Assembly: GCA_020284085.1 (NCBI GenBank)
Contig: JACEVL010000478.1
Coordinates: 1,743,939 to 1,807,938, forward strand
DNA length: 64,000 nt
Source of the DNA: Aporrectodea caliginosa
Taxonomy: Eukaryota; Annelida; Clitellata; Crassiclitellata; Lumbricidae
Direction of reading: 5' to 3'
Part shown: positions 32,624-44,225 of the stretch, one piece after another
Numbering within the stretch: position 1 is the first letter of the stretch
Layout of the letters: every line of letters begins with the position of its first letter
Notes under the pieces: generated by a model
The model's input: the letters and a program-made list of their open reading frames with translations, nothing else
Told to the model about the DNA's origin: nothing
Databases searched by the model: none
Made by a program: the position numbers and the translations under genes

Positions 32624-33558
32624 CACTGTGTCGGGAAAAAAGGGACCCCTTCTGGTATCATGAAAATAAACTAGTAAATATTCATCGATTTTTAACATTC
32701 CAAAACCGTTTCAATCCTGACATAATTAGTTGACATTGATTTAAATATAAATGTTCCTGTCATGCAATAATGGCGTCATAATGACGTCATTTGCATCAAA
32801 ATTCAAGGGCTAAGAGCGGCACAAAAATCATCTAAAACTTTCAATAATTTTTTTAAATGTCATTTATCAATTATAAATTTAAGTTTTATATGTGAATAAT
32901 ATCAGACTACGAGGTGTGTTCAAAGTGTCCGTCTTCGGCCTCACCAAAAGCTTCAAGACACGCGCGCCATTGGCCAATAGCAGCACCAATAACCAGCCGA
33001 TCAAATTCCTCCCAGGCATTAACGATTCGCTCAAAGGGTCCTTCACTGTCCCTTCTCTTTGTCCTGTAAACCTTCTCTTGCATTAGTCCCCGTATCTTGT
33101 AATCAACCGGGCTGTTTGGCGGTAAAAGATTAGGAGGCTTGAAATTCAGAGTCTCCTTTGTTTTACAGTTCAACAGTTTCACGAGCTCGGTGAGCTGCAG
33201 CGCCATCTTGAAATGTGTAATAATAGGCTACGAATATTCCCGTATATCAGGCAATAATTTTTCCAACAGCAAACAATCCCGGTAATAAGCTAAAGTTAGT
33301 TTCGCACTGGGTTCTGTGAAATGGATATCGTTTTTTACCAAGAGCCGATGCACCCATTTTTGTCATCCTTAACACGTGAATTTTGATAGAAATGACGTCA
33401 TTATGACGACATTATTGCATAACATGAACTTGTGTATTATAACAAGTGTTAGCTAATTATGTCAGGATTAAAACGGTTTTGGAATTTTAAAAATCGATGA
33501 ATATTTACTAGTTTATTTTCATATTACCATAAGGGGTCCCTTTTTTCCGGACACAGTG
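32624..33558. mobile_element. mariner-type element with about 100-bp inverted repeats
   Basis: The outer ends are CACTGTGTC(C)GGAAAAAAG on both sides, and the inverted similarity runs for more than 100 bp. The right flank keeps TA; the left TA is changed. Minus-strand remnants of transposase ('LLPPNSPVDYKI', 'MQEKVYRTKRR', 32907-33206) resemble those of the 22.6-kb element. The upstream region of copy C is the uninterrupted site. Confidence 0.83.
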
Positions 33559-33840
33559 TATATTCGACAACAGAGATAACTTGAAATTGGTTCGTTTATT
33601 GGCCATGTAATTACCATAAAGACCACAATAACTGAAATACAATCTGTAAGGAGAATCACACTGACATGTTCGATCAGAATGGGTTTTAAGCGTTTACAGA
33701 AAAGAAGCAAAAAACGACCAAAGACCAAACAGGAATAAAATATACCGACCGCAGTGATTATAACTGTGGTTATTCGTCGCAACGGTTAGCCAACTCCCCT
33801 GAAGCAGAAAAGCGAAGCGATTTGCTGACGAGAAGGGATG

Positions 33841-34030
33841 TCAGGCCAATGACCCTAGGCACTGACTCCCCAACCAATAAGCCCCTACAAAACATAATTC
33901 CCGACCAATAACCCTCCATTGCGAATAGCCCTTAGGAAAAAACCGACCATTAACTGACCATGGCCAATAGCTCCGTGGAAAATAAGCCCCAATCAAACCC
34001 TCCAGGCCAATAACCCCCATATTCATATTT
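33841..34030. repeat. Degenerate CCAATAacCC repeats, left cluster
   Basis: Words such as GGCCAATGACCC, ACCAATAAGCCCC, GACCAATAACCC and GGCCAATAACCCCC recur every 29-45 bp. Inverted relatives occur at 35440-35530, so the two may be ends of one 1.7-kb element containing the LINE relic. The boundaries are not resolved. Confidence 0.45.
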
Positions 34031-34040
34031 AGATTTGGGG

Positions 34041-34112
34041 GTCCGTAGAGTAGTGGTAACATCACTAGCGTGAACAGTAGGATGCGGGGTCGCTTCCCGG
34101 CGGTCCCGCAAC
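34041..34112 (+). other. tRNA-like sequence (SINE head or tRNA pseudogene)
   Basis: 'TAGAGTAGTGGTAAC' resembles a tRNA D-arm/A box, and 'GGGGTCGCTTCCC' a decayed T-arm/B box. The acceptor stem does not pair well, so a functional tRNA is unlikely. Confidence 0.35.
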
Positions 34113-34159
34113 CCTCCCAAACAAAGTTCCACTCAGCCTATCATTCGCCAGATGGCGTT

Positions 34160-34965
34160 GATGATTTTTCATCCGCCAAGTCGTCTCTCCAAATACGCTG
34201 AAGATTCTTACCTCTTCATCGGATCAAACTCCCTTCAAACCGCAGAAAGAGAACTTCAACATATCTACAACTGGTCAAAGGAAAAGAACCTGAAAAACTC
34301 TTCCAAAACCCGTGAAATGGCAGTCATCAAACGTAGCCAATCGCCACTCTCTAACAAACCCTCAGTCACCGGTATTCCTCGCTCTACATCAATAAAAGCT
34401 CTAGGCGTGATGAAAAACTATCAGTCACAGAACACATCAACCAAGTCGTCAAAGGTGGCTCTGCTTCAATCTTCGCCCTTAAAACACTCAAAAACCACGG
34501 TGCATCTGCAGATTCTCTACAACTGATCACTCGCGCAACCATCATAGCAAGAACAATGTATGCTTCCCCCGCCTGGTTGGGACTGGCGAGCGAAAAGGAC
34601 AAATTCCCCATAGAACGTCTGAATAACAGATTAAAACGCTCCGGCTTTATTCAGTCAGATTCCCCTTCTACGAATGTTGTTGCTAATAAAGCAGACACTT
34701 CACTCTTTGAGGCCGTCCTCTTAAATGAGAATCATGCACTGAGAAGCCTTTTTCCAAACCAACATTTTACGCCCTGTTTTCTTAGGGTTAGACCACATAA
34801 CTTTAACCTTCCTGACAAAGACTCACGAAATTTTATATCTCGTATGTTATTACTGAACTCTTACTAAGCTATTACTCCATACTATAATATCTATTTTTGT
34901 CTATGTAGGCTACACCTACAGCGTTAGGGCCTATGTCTGTTGTTAACACAATAAACGAATATTAT
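34160..34965 (+). mobile_element. LINE RT relic (same family as 57.2-58.2 kb)
   Basis: Plus-strand frames carry 'LSKYAEDSYLFIGS' (a YADD box changed to YAED), 'NWSKEKNLKN', 'MYASPAWLGLASEKDKF', 'LNNRLKRSGFI' and 'HNFNLPDKDSRNFI'. All of these align with the fragment at 57.19-58.2 kb. The tail ends 'AATAAACGAATATTATGATGATGATG'-like repeats near 34950. Frameshifts and the changed catalytic box make it inactive. Confidence 0.72.
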
Positions 34966-35749
34966 GATGATGATGAAATGAGTAGTAGGACGAGATGGGC
35001 GCCTTGCATGGCTTTCGTATACAGTTAAATTCGACTCCTGTAATAACTTGTGATCATCCGTTCATACTGAATTGTAATCATACTGCGCTTGTCGGTTTAT
35101 AATATTAAAGAATAATATTATTGTTATTTATATAATTATGTGTAAACTACTCATAAAGCATAAAGTACTTATAAACAGTAGTAGATTAATGAAAGTAAAT
35201 GTAAAGCATCACAGTATTGGTGGAATTTGAATGCATTACTAAATTATGATTATGAATTATTTTACTTTCTACTGCATACCCAATACAGGTCAATTTTCAG
35301 CGAGCACTTTCACAATCATGTGCTGTTTGACATCAATACCGGTTGATCTAGCATTTTTGTTTTGAAGAAGCTCAACTAGCATTTAATTAGCACATGGTAT
35401 CGGTCACATATCGAAATGTGCTTTTGACCCAGGTCATTTTGTCGGAGTTTTGTCCATGGAGTTTATTGGCCAGGTTGTTAGCTTCCTATGGGGGTTATTT
35501 ACCTGAGGACTATTGCCCTGGAACCCCGGAAGGGAGTTAGACTGAAAAACAATGAACCTGGACGTTTAAGAAGGGTTCTTTATAATTCTTCCTGCATTAA
35601 GATTAACGTATAATAAAGTACGATTAACCATGTTAACTATGTTTCAAAGACCGCGCCAATGAGAAAATTAACGATAATCGGAAACATATTGTCCAGGTTA
35701 TGATGGCGTAATAAGGTCCGATAGTTGTCTCAACATGACGCTCTTATAT

Positions 35750-36165
35750 TCATTCATTCATTCATTCATTACGAAGTTTTATATATAGCGCCCCTTCAAG
35801 GTTACTACTCAGAAGCGCTCCCGACCACAGCACGGCTGAAAAGGACAGTTTTGAGGCAAGTATAGAAAGATTCAGAGTGGATTCTGGGATGCAAGCGCAA
35901 CGTCAAAGGAAGCCCGTTCCAGAGGGAGGGGCCAACCACTGAAAAGGCTTCCGATTCTGCTTAGCAGCTGTGCGGGCAAAACGGACCATGAGCACGCCCC
36001 GCTCAGTAGAGCGGAGAGAGCGACGACCCGAAGCACCCAAGGTAGGGCAGCAGAGGTCGCGTAGATAGGCAGGGGCTAGGCCCAGCAAGGACCGCCAGAC
36101 CAAAGCTATGATCCGATACGAGAATCGCTGCAGTAGGGGGAGCCAATGAAGAACATCCAGCATAT
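35750..36165 (-). mobile_element. 5'-truncated L2-type LINE 3' end
   Basis: The minus strand encodes 'YMLDVLHWLPLLQRFSYRII', 'PAYLRDLCCP' and a C-terminal 'WLAPPSGTGFL'. It ends in the typical GGGGCGCTATATATAAAA-like 3' end and an (ATGA)n tail at 35753-35772. It lies just downstream of copy E. Confidence 0.75.
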
Positions 36166-36365
36166 AACCTTTATATGTATATCTACCATTGATTATAATA
36201 AGATGCATGATGAGTATAAAGAATATTTAGAAATATCAACGTCTTCAAGTGTAATAATACTGTCAAATAATGTCAGTTTCCTTTCTTTGTTGCTGTATGA
36301 CAGTTGTTTCTGGTCTAGACTTAATGCTGTAAAAGTCGCAATCGTCGCCAAAAGCCAGACCTCTT

Positions 36366-37395
36366 TCAAATAGGATCCTGGTGGTCTTTGAATTGACTGA
36401 GGAGAATGCGTCTTGGTGGAACGGAGAAATCGTCCTTGGCATGCTGCACTGTACGGTTATCAATCATGACGACATCCGTGTGTTGCCACTTGAAGGACAC
36501 TTTGGCCTCATCCATGACCTCCTTTAAAACCTCAAGCGTCTCATCGCTGATGCTGTCACCGTTGGGAAATATCGTTCCTACTTTGTCGTATAAACGCTCA
36601 TGCTGTATAATAAGGGTATATGAGAAGATCGCGTTGAACCACATCTTCTTTCCCGTTCTCTTATCGACGCGGATTGCTGGTAGTATTTCGGTCATCGTTT
36701 TAAAAGATCCGTCTTCGAGCCACTCGAAATCATAATCGAAAGCCTTGGCCTTCTCCTCAGCTTCCTCTTTGTTAGAAGTCAAGAAAATTGACTGCCAGCC
36801 CCGTCCAAAAGCACTGCTGGTATCGTCTCCATTTGGAGCGATACGAAAGTAGCGCTGTCCCTCCTTTTCGAGACGTTTGACGTACTCTGGTTCACGCTCT
36901 ACCATCTTGCGGTAGATGACGTTCGAAGGGGCGAGAGGAGTGTTGCCTCCTTTCTTCGCTGGAAGGTCACAGTAGAAGAACAGAATGAGAGGGTGATCTT
37001 TGACATGTCCCATTTCGTGATGAAATGGGACGATACCTGCAGGAGCAAACTCATTAACCGTATAGACATTGCCCACTATGTGTTTTCTCACGCCCACGGT
37101 GTACGTCTTAACAAAATGGGTTGTAGTCGTAGGCCATGGTGAATTCGTCGAACTGTTTCGGTGTGTCGAAGGGAAATCCTCGGTAGAGGATCGCCCCGTA
37201 CTTGAGGAGAAGACCCTCAATGACCTTGAGGTTCTTCTTGACCCATCCATTCCAGAACTGGGCGTCCTTGTCCTTGAAGGCATCCGTTGGACTCAGAATT
37301 AATGGAAACGATAGACCGTCGAAGACTTTCTGTTCCTTGATGTTCACTGGTTTAACCCCTTCCGGAAGGTCAGGCATGTCCAATTCATTCGCCAT
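36366..37395 (-). pseudogene. TauD/TfdA-like 2OG-Fe(II) dioxygenase, copy E, one frameshift
   Basis: The first 95 codons (MANELDMPDLPEGVKP... to DYNPF) lie at 37108-37395. The rest (VKTYTVGVRKHIVGNVY... to HQDPI) continues one frame away at 36366 to about 37116. The break falls in a run of four T (minus strand) at 37113-37116, where one extra base explains it. Both parts are otherwise free of stops and keep HHE ('PFHHEMGHVKD'), the GGNTPL threonine, 'MIDNRTVQH' and 'PPRRIL'. It is either a very young pseudogene or a sequencing/assembly error. The loop before the break ('FVKTYTVGVRKH') and the 'ERLYDKVGTI' segment set it apart from B and F. A splice-acceptor-like CACAG precedes the ATG; no promoter block was found. 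Confidence 0.88.
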
Positions 37396-37851
37396 GGTTT
37401 ATTAATTTCACGACCCTGTGAAAAATAAACAGGTGAATAGTCAGTCAATCAATCAATCACTCGTTCAATCAAGCGATTGATTGACCACCAATTCAGCTAA
37501 CCCATCCAAACACAGTGATGATGAAATCGGCGATTAATGCGACGAAGATCATGGCGATTATTTCTTGACGACAACGAACATGACAATGGCAAATCATGAT
37601 GATAATGATCAAGGGTTATTGACATTCATGTACAAACTTCTACAAGGTTTGGCGACTGTTCCTTCTTAAGTAGGCTACCTCACAAGTGGTGCCTGAGTCA
37701 GTATATATCACGCTAAATATAATTAAGAGCTTAAACGCTATTAGCTTGCAAAAACAGACGAATCACAATTTGAAATGGTAAGCCCCCCAAACACACACGC
37801 CAACGCATCGAACGTGTGGAGCTGATAACACACCTTGTACGTACACAGTTG

Positions 37852-39123
37852 CATGGGCGGAGTTTGGTATTAGTTCATGGGGGGGCTAAAGCATACCCTC
37901 GTTTTCTCTCTTCCCTGCCGCAAAGCGCCCCCTTTAAACGGAGGGGTTTGGAGCAGGGGCGCAACCACGGTCCGGAAGTTGGGGGACCTACTATAATGTC
38001 TGAGTGGGGGGTGGAATTGCGAGCGCCGAAGGCGCAAAGCCGCGATTGCCGAAGGCAAGAAGCCCCTAACGACAAGGGGGTATGGGGGGCGTCGTAAGCT
38101 CCCCCATCGGGGTCTGGGGCGGAGCCCCAGAAGCCGACGCAATTTTGAGCATATGATGCCAAATGGAGTACATTTTGGGCTTTAATTTACCTCAAATTTT
38201 TCACCGATGATTTCGATATAAATTAGTACCTAAAGCATCTAGATATGTGAAAATGTGACTTTATTATATGAATAAACTGGACGTGACAAACGTTTAAGAG
38301 AATTGAACGGAAAAGAGTAGAATAAGCTCTAGAACAGTAGTCTACTTGTTTGTCAAAACTATGATAATCGGCAGGGAGGAAGCCTGAACGGGTCAATTTT
38401 CTCAGAATACCGTTAAGGCGTTTACGTTCCCGTACTGTACAGTGGCAAATCCCCGCCAAATAGAGCAGGCATAAAGTAGCCGTGCGGAAGGCAAGAAGCT
38501 CCTAATGAAAATAGGGGCATGGGGAGCGTCGTAAATTCCCCCATCGGGGTCTGGGGCTCCGGGATTGAAGCCGACGAAATTTTGAGCATATGATGCCAAA
38601 TGGAGTGCCTTTTGAGCTCTTGTTTGCCTCACAGTTTTCAAAAGTTGGGGGACGGTCCCAAGCTGTTAGAAAGTTTGGGGGGACGCGTCCTACGGTTCCC
38701 ATAGGGTGGTTGCGCCTATGGTTTGGAGGCAATTTGAGCCCCTATAGGCGGGTCTGGGGCGAAGCCCCAGCCGCCAAATGTATTTTGAACACGCTCTGTA
38801 CTAATTTTGTGGTGAGAAGGATTTTACCGCTTAAAATATACGTTCGTTGTGGCACGTGCTGAATCATCAATGCATTCACGTTGTCCAAATGTAGAAGCAA
38901 CGAAGAAGTCTCGAAGAGATGACGCAGTTTTAACTGTCTTCTGACTTCTTGCGGCTACTATGTCTTGTGCACTTGGACCAGAGTCACACGTGCTGGCAGG
39001 AACTGGTAGAGATGGGATGGCAATGCCATGAGATTTATCACTATACCTTAATGAAGCACAGTCAAGTCTGTGGGCTCATGGGGGGGCTTAGCCCCCCCTA
39101 GCCCCTGATAAACTCCGCCCATG
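37852..39123. mobile_element. hAT-like non-autonomous element, 1.27 kb
   Basis: The 8-bp duplication CACAGTTG (37844-37851, 39124-39131) flanks ends CATGGGCGGAGTTT and AAACTCCGCCCATG. The interior has two versions of a C/G-rich unit ('ggaggcaagaagc' to 'catatgatgccaaatggag', about 38051-38190 and 38487-38630) and a LINE relic between them. Confidence 0.87.
38250..38460 (-). mobile_element. LINE relic inside the 37.85-kb element
   Basis: The minus strand 'VRERKRLNGILRKLTRSGFL' and 'STLFRSILLN' align with the LINE family at 34.5 kb and 58 kb (residues after 'SPAW'). Short, lacking both ends. Confidence 0.55.
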
Positions 39124-39269
39124 CACAGTTGTGTATGTTTGTGAGGGAAGGTGTTAATAAAAATTGTTCTTGGGAACTCTGTTGTTTAGGCCCTATCTTT
39201 TTCCGCATCGGAGCTGCAACGATGTCGAAGACCACGGACACCCCTTACAATCTTACAATATGTTCACCA

Positions 39270-39836
39270 TTATTATTTAACAGAACTTAAACATATCGGT
39301 CTACACTCACAACGAATGTTCGTAAGTTCTCTATTAAATATCAAGGTCCATTCTTATGGAATAACCTCCCGCACGAAATTAAGATGGCTGCAGGTCTCTC
39401 ACAATTTAGATGTTTAATTAAAAATTACGCACTATATAACAATAATCTATAATTCTCCAGTTCTTTTTTTGTGCTATACTAAGATACTAAGGTTTTTTAT
39501 TATCACTTAGCCTTTATCACACCTTCACACATGGCATTTATTGCTTTTCATCTTTATAATCTACCATCAAGCCATCTGCCACAAGCTTAATTAACTGGGC
39601 CCCTAACCAGCGGGAGTCTATCCCTTCTAGGAGTGCCCTTTGTTCCTAACGATATAATGTACTTTCATCTACAAGTGCAATCACTATAAACTTTATTTAG
39701 GTTAAACAAGTAGAATAATAAAAATATTGAATAGCACATTAACTGATCTACTTTGCTTATTATTATGATTGTACTGTTATGATTTTGTAACGAACTGGTT
39801 CAATAAACTCGATTGATTGATTGATTGATTGATTGA
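39270..39836 (+). mobile_element. 5'-truncated LINE 3' end with (TTGA)n tail
   Basis: The plus strand encodes 'FSIKYQGPFLWNNLPHEIK' and 'SQFRCLIKNYAL' then a stop, the C-terminal signature of CR1/L2-type LINEs. An AATAAA-like word and (TTGA)n follow at 39800-39836. Confidence 0.75.
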
Positions 39837-40069
39837 ACTTCAAGTCAATACAGTTTATTATACAGCACTTACCCTTGTCTTGGTTGAAACCGAATGCAAA
39901 CACGATCTCTATGGGCTATACCGAGTATCGTATAGTCAACAGAATCGTGTTGCCTTTATACTGACCGCCAAGAAAGAAGTCCATAGAACACAGCAGAGCA
40001 TAATTTTTATAATCTGTATTATCACAATGGCTAAGATTTTTGTTCTTTGATGTCTGCTCTATATTAACC

Positions 40070-40150
40070 CTCAGGCTACCAAGGTTTTTTTTGCGACATC
40101 GGCTACCAAGGGGGGGTTGAGACGACCCCCTGGATTTCGTGTTTGGTTTC
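40070..40150. mobile_element. Fragment of the TTAACCCTC MITE family
   Basis: TTAACCCTCAGGCTACCAAGG and, 40 bp on, a second 'GGCTACCAAGGGGGGG' with 'ACGACCCCCT' match the ends of the repeats at 22.2 kb and 42.1 kb. Confidence 0.5.
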
Positions 40151-40189
40151 ACATATCATAACTTGTAATACAGCATTGGATTCAGCATT

Positions 40190-40738
40190 CATTTCTGCAC
40201 AGAATCTTGTAGACTTGACTACTGCAACTCACTTCTTATGGGACTCCCGAAACAGCGTCTTTCTCCCCTTCAATCAGTCTTAAATGCTTCAGCTAGGCTC
40301 ATAGCCCGACTCCCTCGCTTTTCGCATATCTCTACATATATGCTTGATGTCTTGCACTGGCTTCCTATCACTGCGCGCATCCATTATAAGACCCTCTTTC
40401 TAGTCTCAAAGGCGCAGCTGAGCAGTGCCCCAAAGTATCTTTCTGACTATATGAGAAAGCCATTATCTGCGACCTCATCTTGTTCCTTGCGCTTTGCTGA
40501 TTGGCTAGATCTTTTTGTTCCTAGGACTAGGACGCCGGGCATTTGCTGTGGTTGGTCCATTTACTTGGAATGACCTTCCCCCGTCATTAAGGGCTAAACT
40601 AATGACTAGTTTTTCCTCTTTGGTCTCTCGTTCTTTAAAGACGTTTCTTTTCCCCCGGGGTTTTCGTGCTGAGAGCGCTTCTGAATAGTTATTCTGAGAG
40701 AGGCGCTATATAAATCTTTAGATACAATACAATACAAT
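40190..40738 (+). mobile_element. 5'-truncated L2-type LINE
   Basis: The plus strand encodes 'CRLDYCNSLLMGLPKQRLSPLQSVLNA', then 'ARLIARLPRF' and 'LHWLPITARIHYKTL', the standard thumb/C-terminal pattern. It ends GAGGCGCTATATAAAT with an (ATACA)n tail at 40718-40738. The frame breaks after 'RTRT'. Confidence 0.8.
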
Positions 40739-40844
40739 GGTATATTTAGTTGTACATTATGTGAATGCATATCGAAATTACATAATTTTTAACAAAGGCA
40801 CCGATAATTAGCGATATCTTATATTATTGAGTACATCCAGCACT

Positions 40845-41245
40845 TCACCTCACCTTGTGCCGGCGATTCGCTGAATCCTAGCGACCGTCATAGTCAGCCT
40901 TCTCCATGTATTCCGATCTCTCGTAGCCTCTCTCAGCTCCGGAATGTTCATCATCATCGTCTCGTGTATCTCCTCCATCCATCTCTTTCTTGGTCGTCCT
41001 CTTCCTCGTCTTCCCTCCCCACACGCCAGCATCATCTCCTTTTCCATGCCATCCGACCGCATCACATGGCCAAAATACATCACTTTTTGTCTCGCCGCTC
41101 TTTGTCTCAATGTCATCTCTCCTCTTAAGTGTCCTATCTCTTCCAGTATATATTCATTTGTTTTCTTCTCAGTCCAGGGGACCCTCAGCATTTTCCTCCA
41201 AATCCACATTTCGCATGCTTCGATTTTCAGCACTTACTTGTTAGA
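40845..41245 (-). mobile_element. LINE ORF2 C-terminal fragment, RTE-like
   Basis: A 127-aa minus frame includes 'IEACEMWIWRKMLRVPWTEK', 'YFGHVMRSDGMEKE' and 'GRRGRGRPRKRWMEEI'. This is the conserved end of 'endonuclease-reverse transcriptase' proteins of RTE/CR1-like elements. It is intact over this length but lacks the polymerase domain. Confidence 0.8.
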
Positions 41246-41279
41246 TAAACAAATATAAGATTATGTGTGTTTTGAAACT

Positions 41280-41581
41280 AATCTATGTATCCAAGATACA
41301 TACATACATCCCTACACATGTTTATATACATACAAATATACATCCATACATATATATATACATGTACATGCATTCATGCATGTACACATATACATACAAA
41401 TTCATACATGGATACATACATGCGTACATACATCCCTGCATAAATACGTACATACATACATGCATGCATATATACATGCATATATACATACATACATACA
41501 TACATGTACATACATACATACATACGTACAAACATACATACATACATCTTTCCATACATATATCCATCCCTGCATACATAC

Positions 41582-41628
<47 letters not shown>

Positions 41629-41680
41629 CATATATACATACATACATACATACATACATACATGCATACATACTTATCAC
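41280..41680. repeat. (CATA)n microsatellite, about 400 bp
   Basis: Long imperfect CATA/TACA tandem repeat. Open frames in both strands are artefacts of the 4-bp period. Confidence 0.95.
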
Positions 41681-41721
41681 AGGCGTCACAAGAACTTTCG
41701 TTCACGTAGAAATATCAGTTT

Positions 41722-42104
41722 TTCACTCAGATAACGCGTATTTTTATTTATTTTGATAACTTCCGGTTTACAAAAGACAAACATCTAAGTATGCAAATGA
41801 AGCCCTGCATTCCCTCTAAAGAATGGCATATTTATTTCTCTTCCAGGAAGAAAAATGAGTACGCTATAGACGAAAAACTAAGGGGGGTCGTATCAACCCC
41901 CTCTGGTATACCTCGGGTATATCGGGTGTAACTTTTGAATGGCGTGAGATATCACAATGATGTTTACCTCAAAATGTGCGCAAATGATCCTGCTACAGCT
42001 ACTTAAATTATCAAAATTATATTCCACATGGAACAAGTTTTCGAAGCAAAAAACCTAGGGGGGGGTCGTAACCCCCCCCCCCTTGGTAGCCAGAAGGTTA
42101 ATCA
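41722..42104. mobile_element. MITE-like repeat ending GGTTAA, inverse of 22.2 kb copy
   Basis: Inverted homologue of 22218-22600. The terminus is CCTTGGTAGCCAGAAGGTTAA at 42084-42104. The shared part stops near 41722, where the two copies diverge. Confidence 0.6.
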
Positions 42105-42189
42105 CTGGGGTCTGTAAGATCGCATGAGTCCACTTGAGAAGCTAGACAAAAAGATAGATATTTTACACAGCTATAGAGATAGGTAGAAA

Positions 42190-42190
42190 T

Positions 42191-42276
<86 letters not shown>

Positions 42277-42277
42277 G
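42190..42277. repeat. (GACA)n(GATA)n microsatellite
   Basis: Perfect GACA repeats switch to GATA repeats near 42240. Confidence 0.95.
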
Positions 42278-42992
42278 TTTAGACAGGGACTATCTGAACC
42301 CGGAATGAACTTTATGTAGAGTGTAGCTTGCCGCGAGATCAAATGTGGGTAGCGCGATACTTAATACCGTACAGTTAATCCCACGACAATTAATCCCACA
42401 GACCTGTAATACCTGTAGCTAATAGGCCTACCTGTACACGGAAGTACGACTATTTGTACGACTATTGTTGTCCATATATAAATGTGAGTCTCAGGCTTTA
42501 AATGTGCTAAATTCAATTTATTGAGATTCAATTTTCAGTGACCACTGACCATGGATGCGAATTTCGGCTATAGAGCAAAGGTTTACCAACTGTTATACAT
42601 TGTAATTATGAATATACGATGCATCGCGACAATGCCAACGGAATCACGTCTTGACGTTGTATCAAATCGGCATAGTTTCACTGCAAAGCTCTTTGACAAC
42701 GCGAGGTCCTCATAGAAATAAACATTCATCCCCAAAAGATGTATTCAACGCTGCAGTAACGAGTCGAAGAAGCGGTTGTGGCATACGGTTAAACCGAAAT
42801 CATGGTTTTCCCTCGTGCAATGTCTCATCTATCTCACTCGTAACGTTCATAAGGAACTTCAATAAACGTTAAGGTTGACTATTGCTGTTCTGTTGCTTTT
42901 ACAGAATTTTACTGAAGTAAACCTTTTTGTGCTTGTAGCATTAAATGTCGAGGGAAGGAAAACTCGTGTTATTATATGTCGTTGAGATATTT

Positions 42993-43165
42993 GTCAGGTA
43001 TTAACTGTCGTAGTACCAGGTATTAACTGTCGTAGTACCAGGTATTAACTGTCGTAGTACCAGGTATTAACTGTCGTAGTACCAGGTATTAACTGTCGTA
43101 GTACCAGGTATTAACTGTCGTAGTACCAGGTATTAACTGTCGTAGTACCAGGTATTAAGTGTCGC
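42993..43165. repeat. 22-bp tandem repeat, about seven to eight units
   Basis: AGGTATTAACTGTCGTAGTACC is repeated almost perfectly without spacers. Related words ('cttaataccg', 'ggtattaagtgtcgcggtatt', 'cattaaatgtcg') occur at 42360 and 42940-43185, so the array may belong to a larger element with similar ends. Confidence 0.92.
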
Positions 43166-43626
43166 GGTATTAAATGTCACCGAACCCAAATGTGACCTTC
43201 ATCGGCAAATCTCTCAACAATATCTTCCACAACAAACATAACTTAGAAATATATCGACTATTGGCCATGTCATTGAAATCAAGAACACACGCTTAAGCGA
43301 AGGCGGGATTACAGTAGCCTACGTTTATGAGATTCGGGAATAATAATAATAACATTCTTTGTTAATTGAAACTGACAAGTACGCGGTAAGATTACATGAT
43401 ATAGTAGCAACAGACGATAAGTAGTTTAACAGGAGTCGAATTTAACTGTTTGCAAGCCTGCAAGACACCCATCTGTCCTACTGCTCGTTTTACAAAGTTT
43501 AAAAGGTTAACAAAATTCACCTCAGTGACCATGCAGCGTTTGTCTTGAAGTATAAGCGAAAAAATTGAACCGATCTGTAGGCCTACGTGCGGCCTTGATT
43601 CTTACGCAGTTCCCAGAATAACATTG

Positions 43627-43677
43627 TTTTATACTTTGATCGATAAGAAAAAATGTGGTGGCTGCACAGTCCGAAGT
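43627..43677 (-). promoter_or_regulatory. Orphan dioxygenase promoter module
   Basis: TATAAAA (43627-43633) and the block GTGGCTGCACAGTCCGAAGT (43658-43677, plus strand) match copy B, as do the GTGAAT donor near 43519 and the GA tract at 43799-43895. No dioxygenase coding sequence follows on the minus strand, so this marks a lost array unit. Confidence 0.6.
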
Positions 43678-43798
43678 AAAGTGTAAATTATATAACTATA
43701 TAACCAGTAAAACATATTGTTCTTGTGGGTCGAAGTTCGGTTTGGTTCAAAGACTTCTGGACTAAAAGATTAAATAAATTCCCAAAAAGAGAAAGAGC

Positions 43799-43817
43799 CA
43801 GAGACAGAGACAGAGAC

Positions 43818-43895
<78 letters not shown>
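43799..43895. repeat. GA microsatellite at the orphan promoter
   Basis: (GA)n with interspersed CAGA, in the same place relative to the TATA box as at copy B. Confidence 0.85.
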
Positions 43896-43900
<5 letters not shown>

Positions 43901-43989
43901 ACAAGAGATAGTCTCATAGATCTGGGAGTGGCACGTACATGTATTACTGGCAAAATAAGATAAAATCCGGTGACCTCTGCTGTCATAAT

Positions 43990-44225
43990 TTTGTTCATGC
44001 AGCTATCATCTTCTCCACTCTTCTCATCACATGACTGTACGATTTCAACCTAGCCTCTCGTATTTTGTCAGTAATACATGCCACTCCCAGCGTCTTTCTG
44101 ATGTCGTCGTTTCTTTTCCTATCCTTCAGCGAGACTCCAAGTATCCACCGCAACATTCTCATTTCTGTTCTCTACAGTAACCCTTCCTCTCTCCTCGTCA
44201 CTGTCCAGGCCTCTGCTCCAAGTAA
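43990..44225 (-). mobile_element. LINE ORF2 C-terminal fragment
   Basis: The minus strand reads 'EQKMRMLRWILGVSLKDRK', 'IRKTLGVACITDKIREARLKSY' and 'SHVMRRVEK', a known C-terminal LINE pattern of the same broad type as 40.85-41.25 kb. No further domain is present. Confidence 0.7.

Noticed and set aside
34041..34112. Functional tRNA gene
   Set aside because: D- and T-arm-like words are present but the acceptor stem does not pair; more likely a SINE head or pseudogene.
41263..41756. Long His/Tyr/Ile-rich and Met/Cys/Val-rich open frames on both strands
   Set aside because: They are produced by the CATA microsatellite; a 4-bp period keeps every frame open.
42993..43165. Possible CRISPR array
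   Set aside because: The 22-bp units follow one another with no spacers, and the genome is eukaryotic in character; it is a plain minisatellite.
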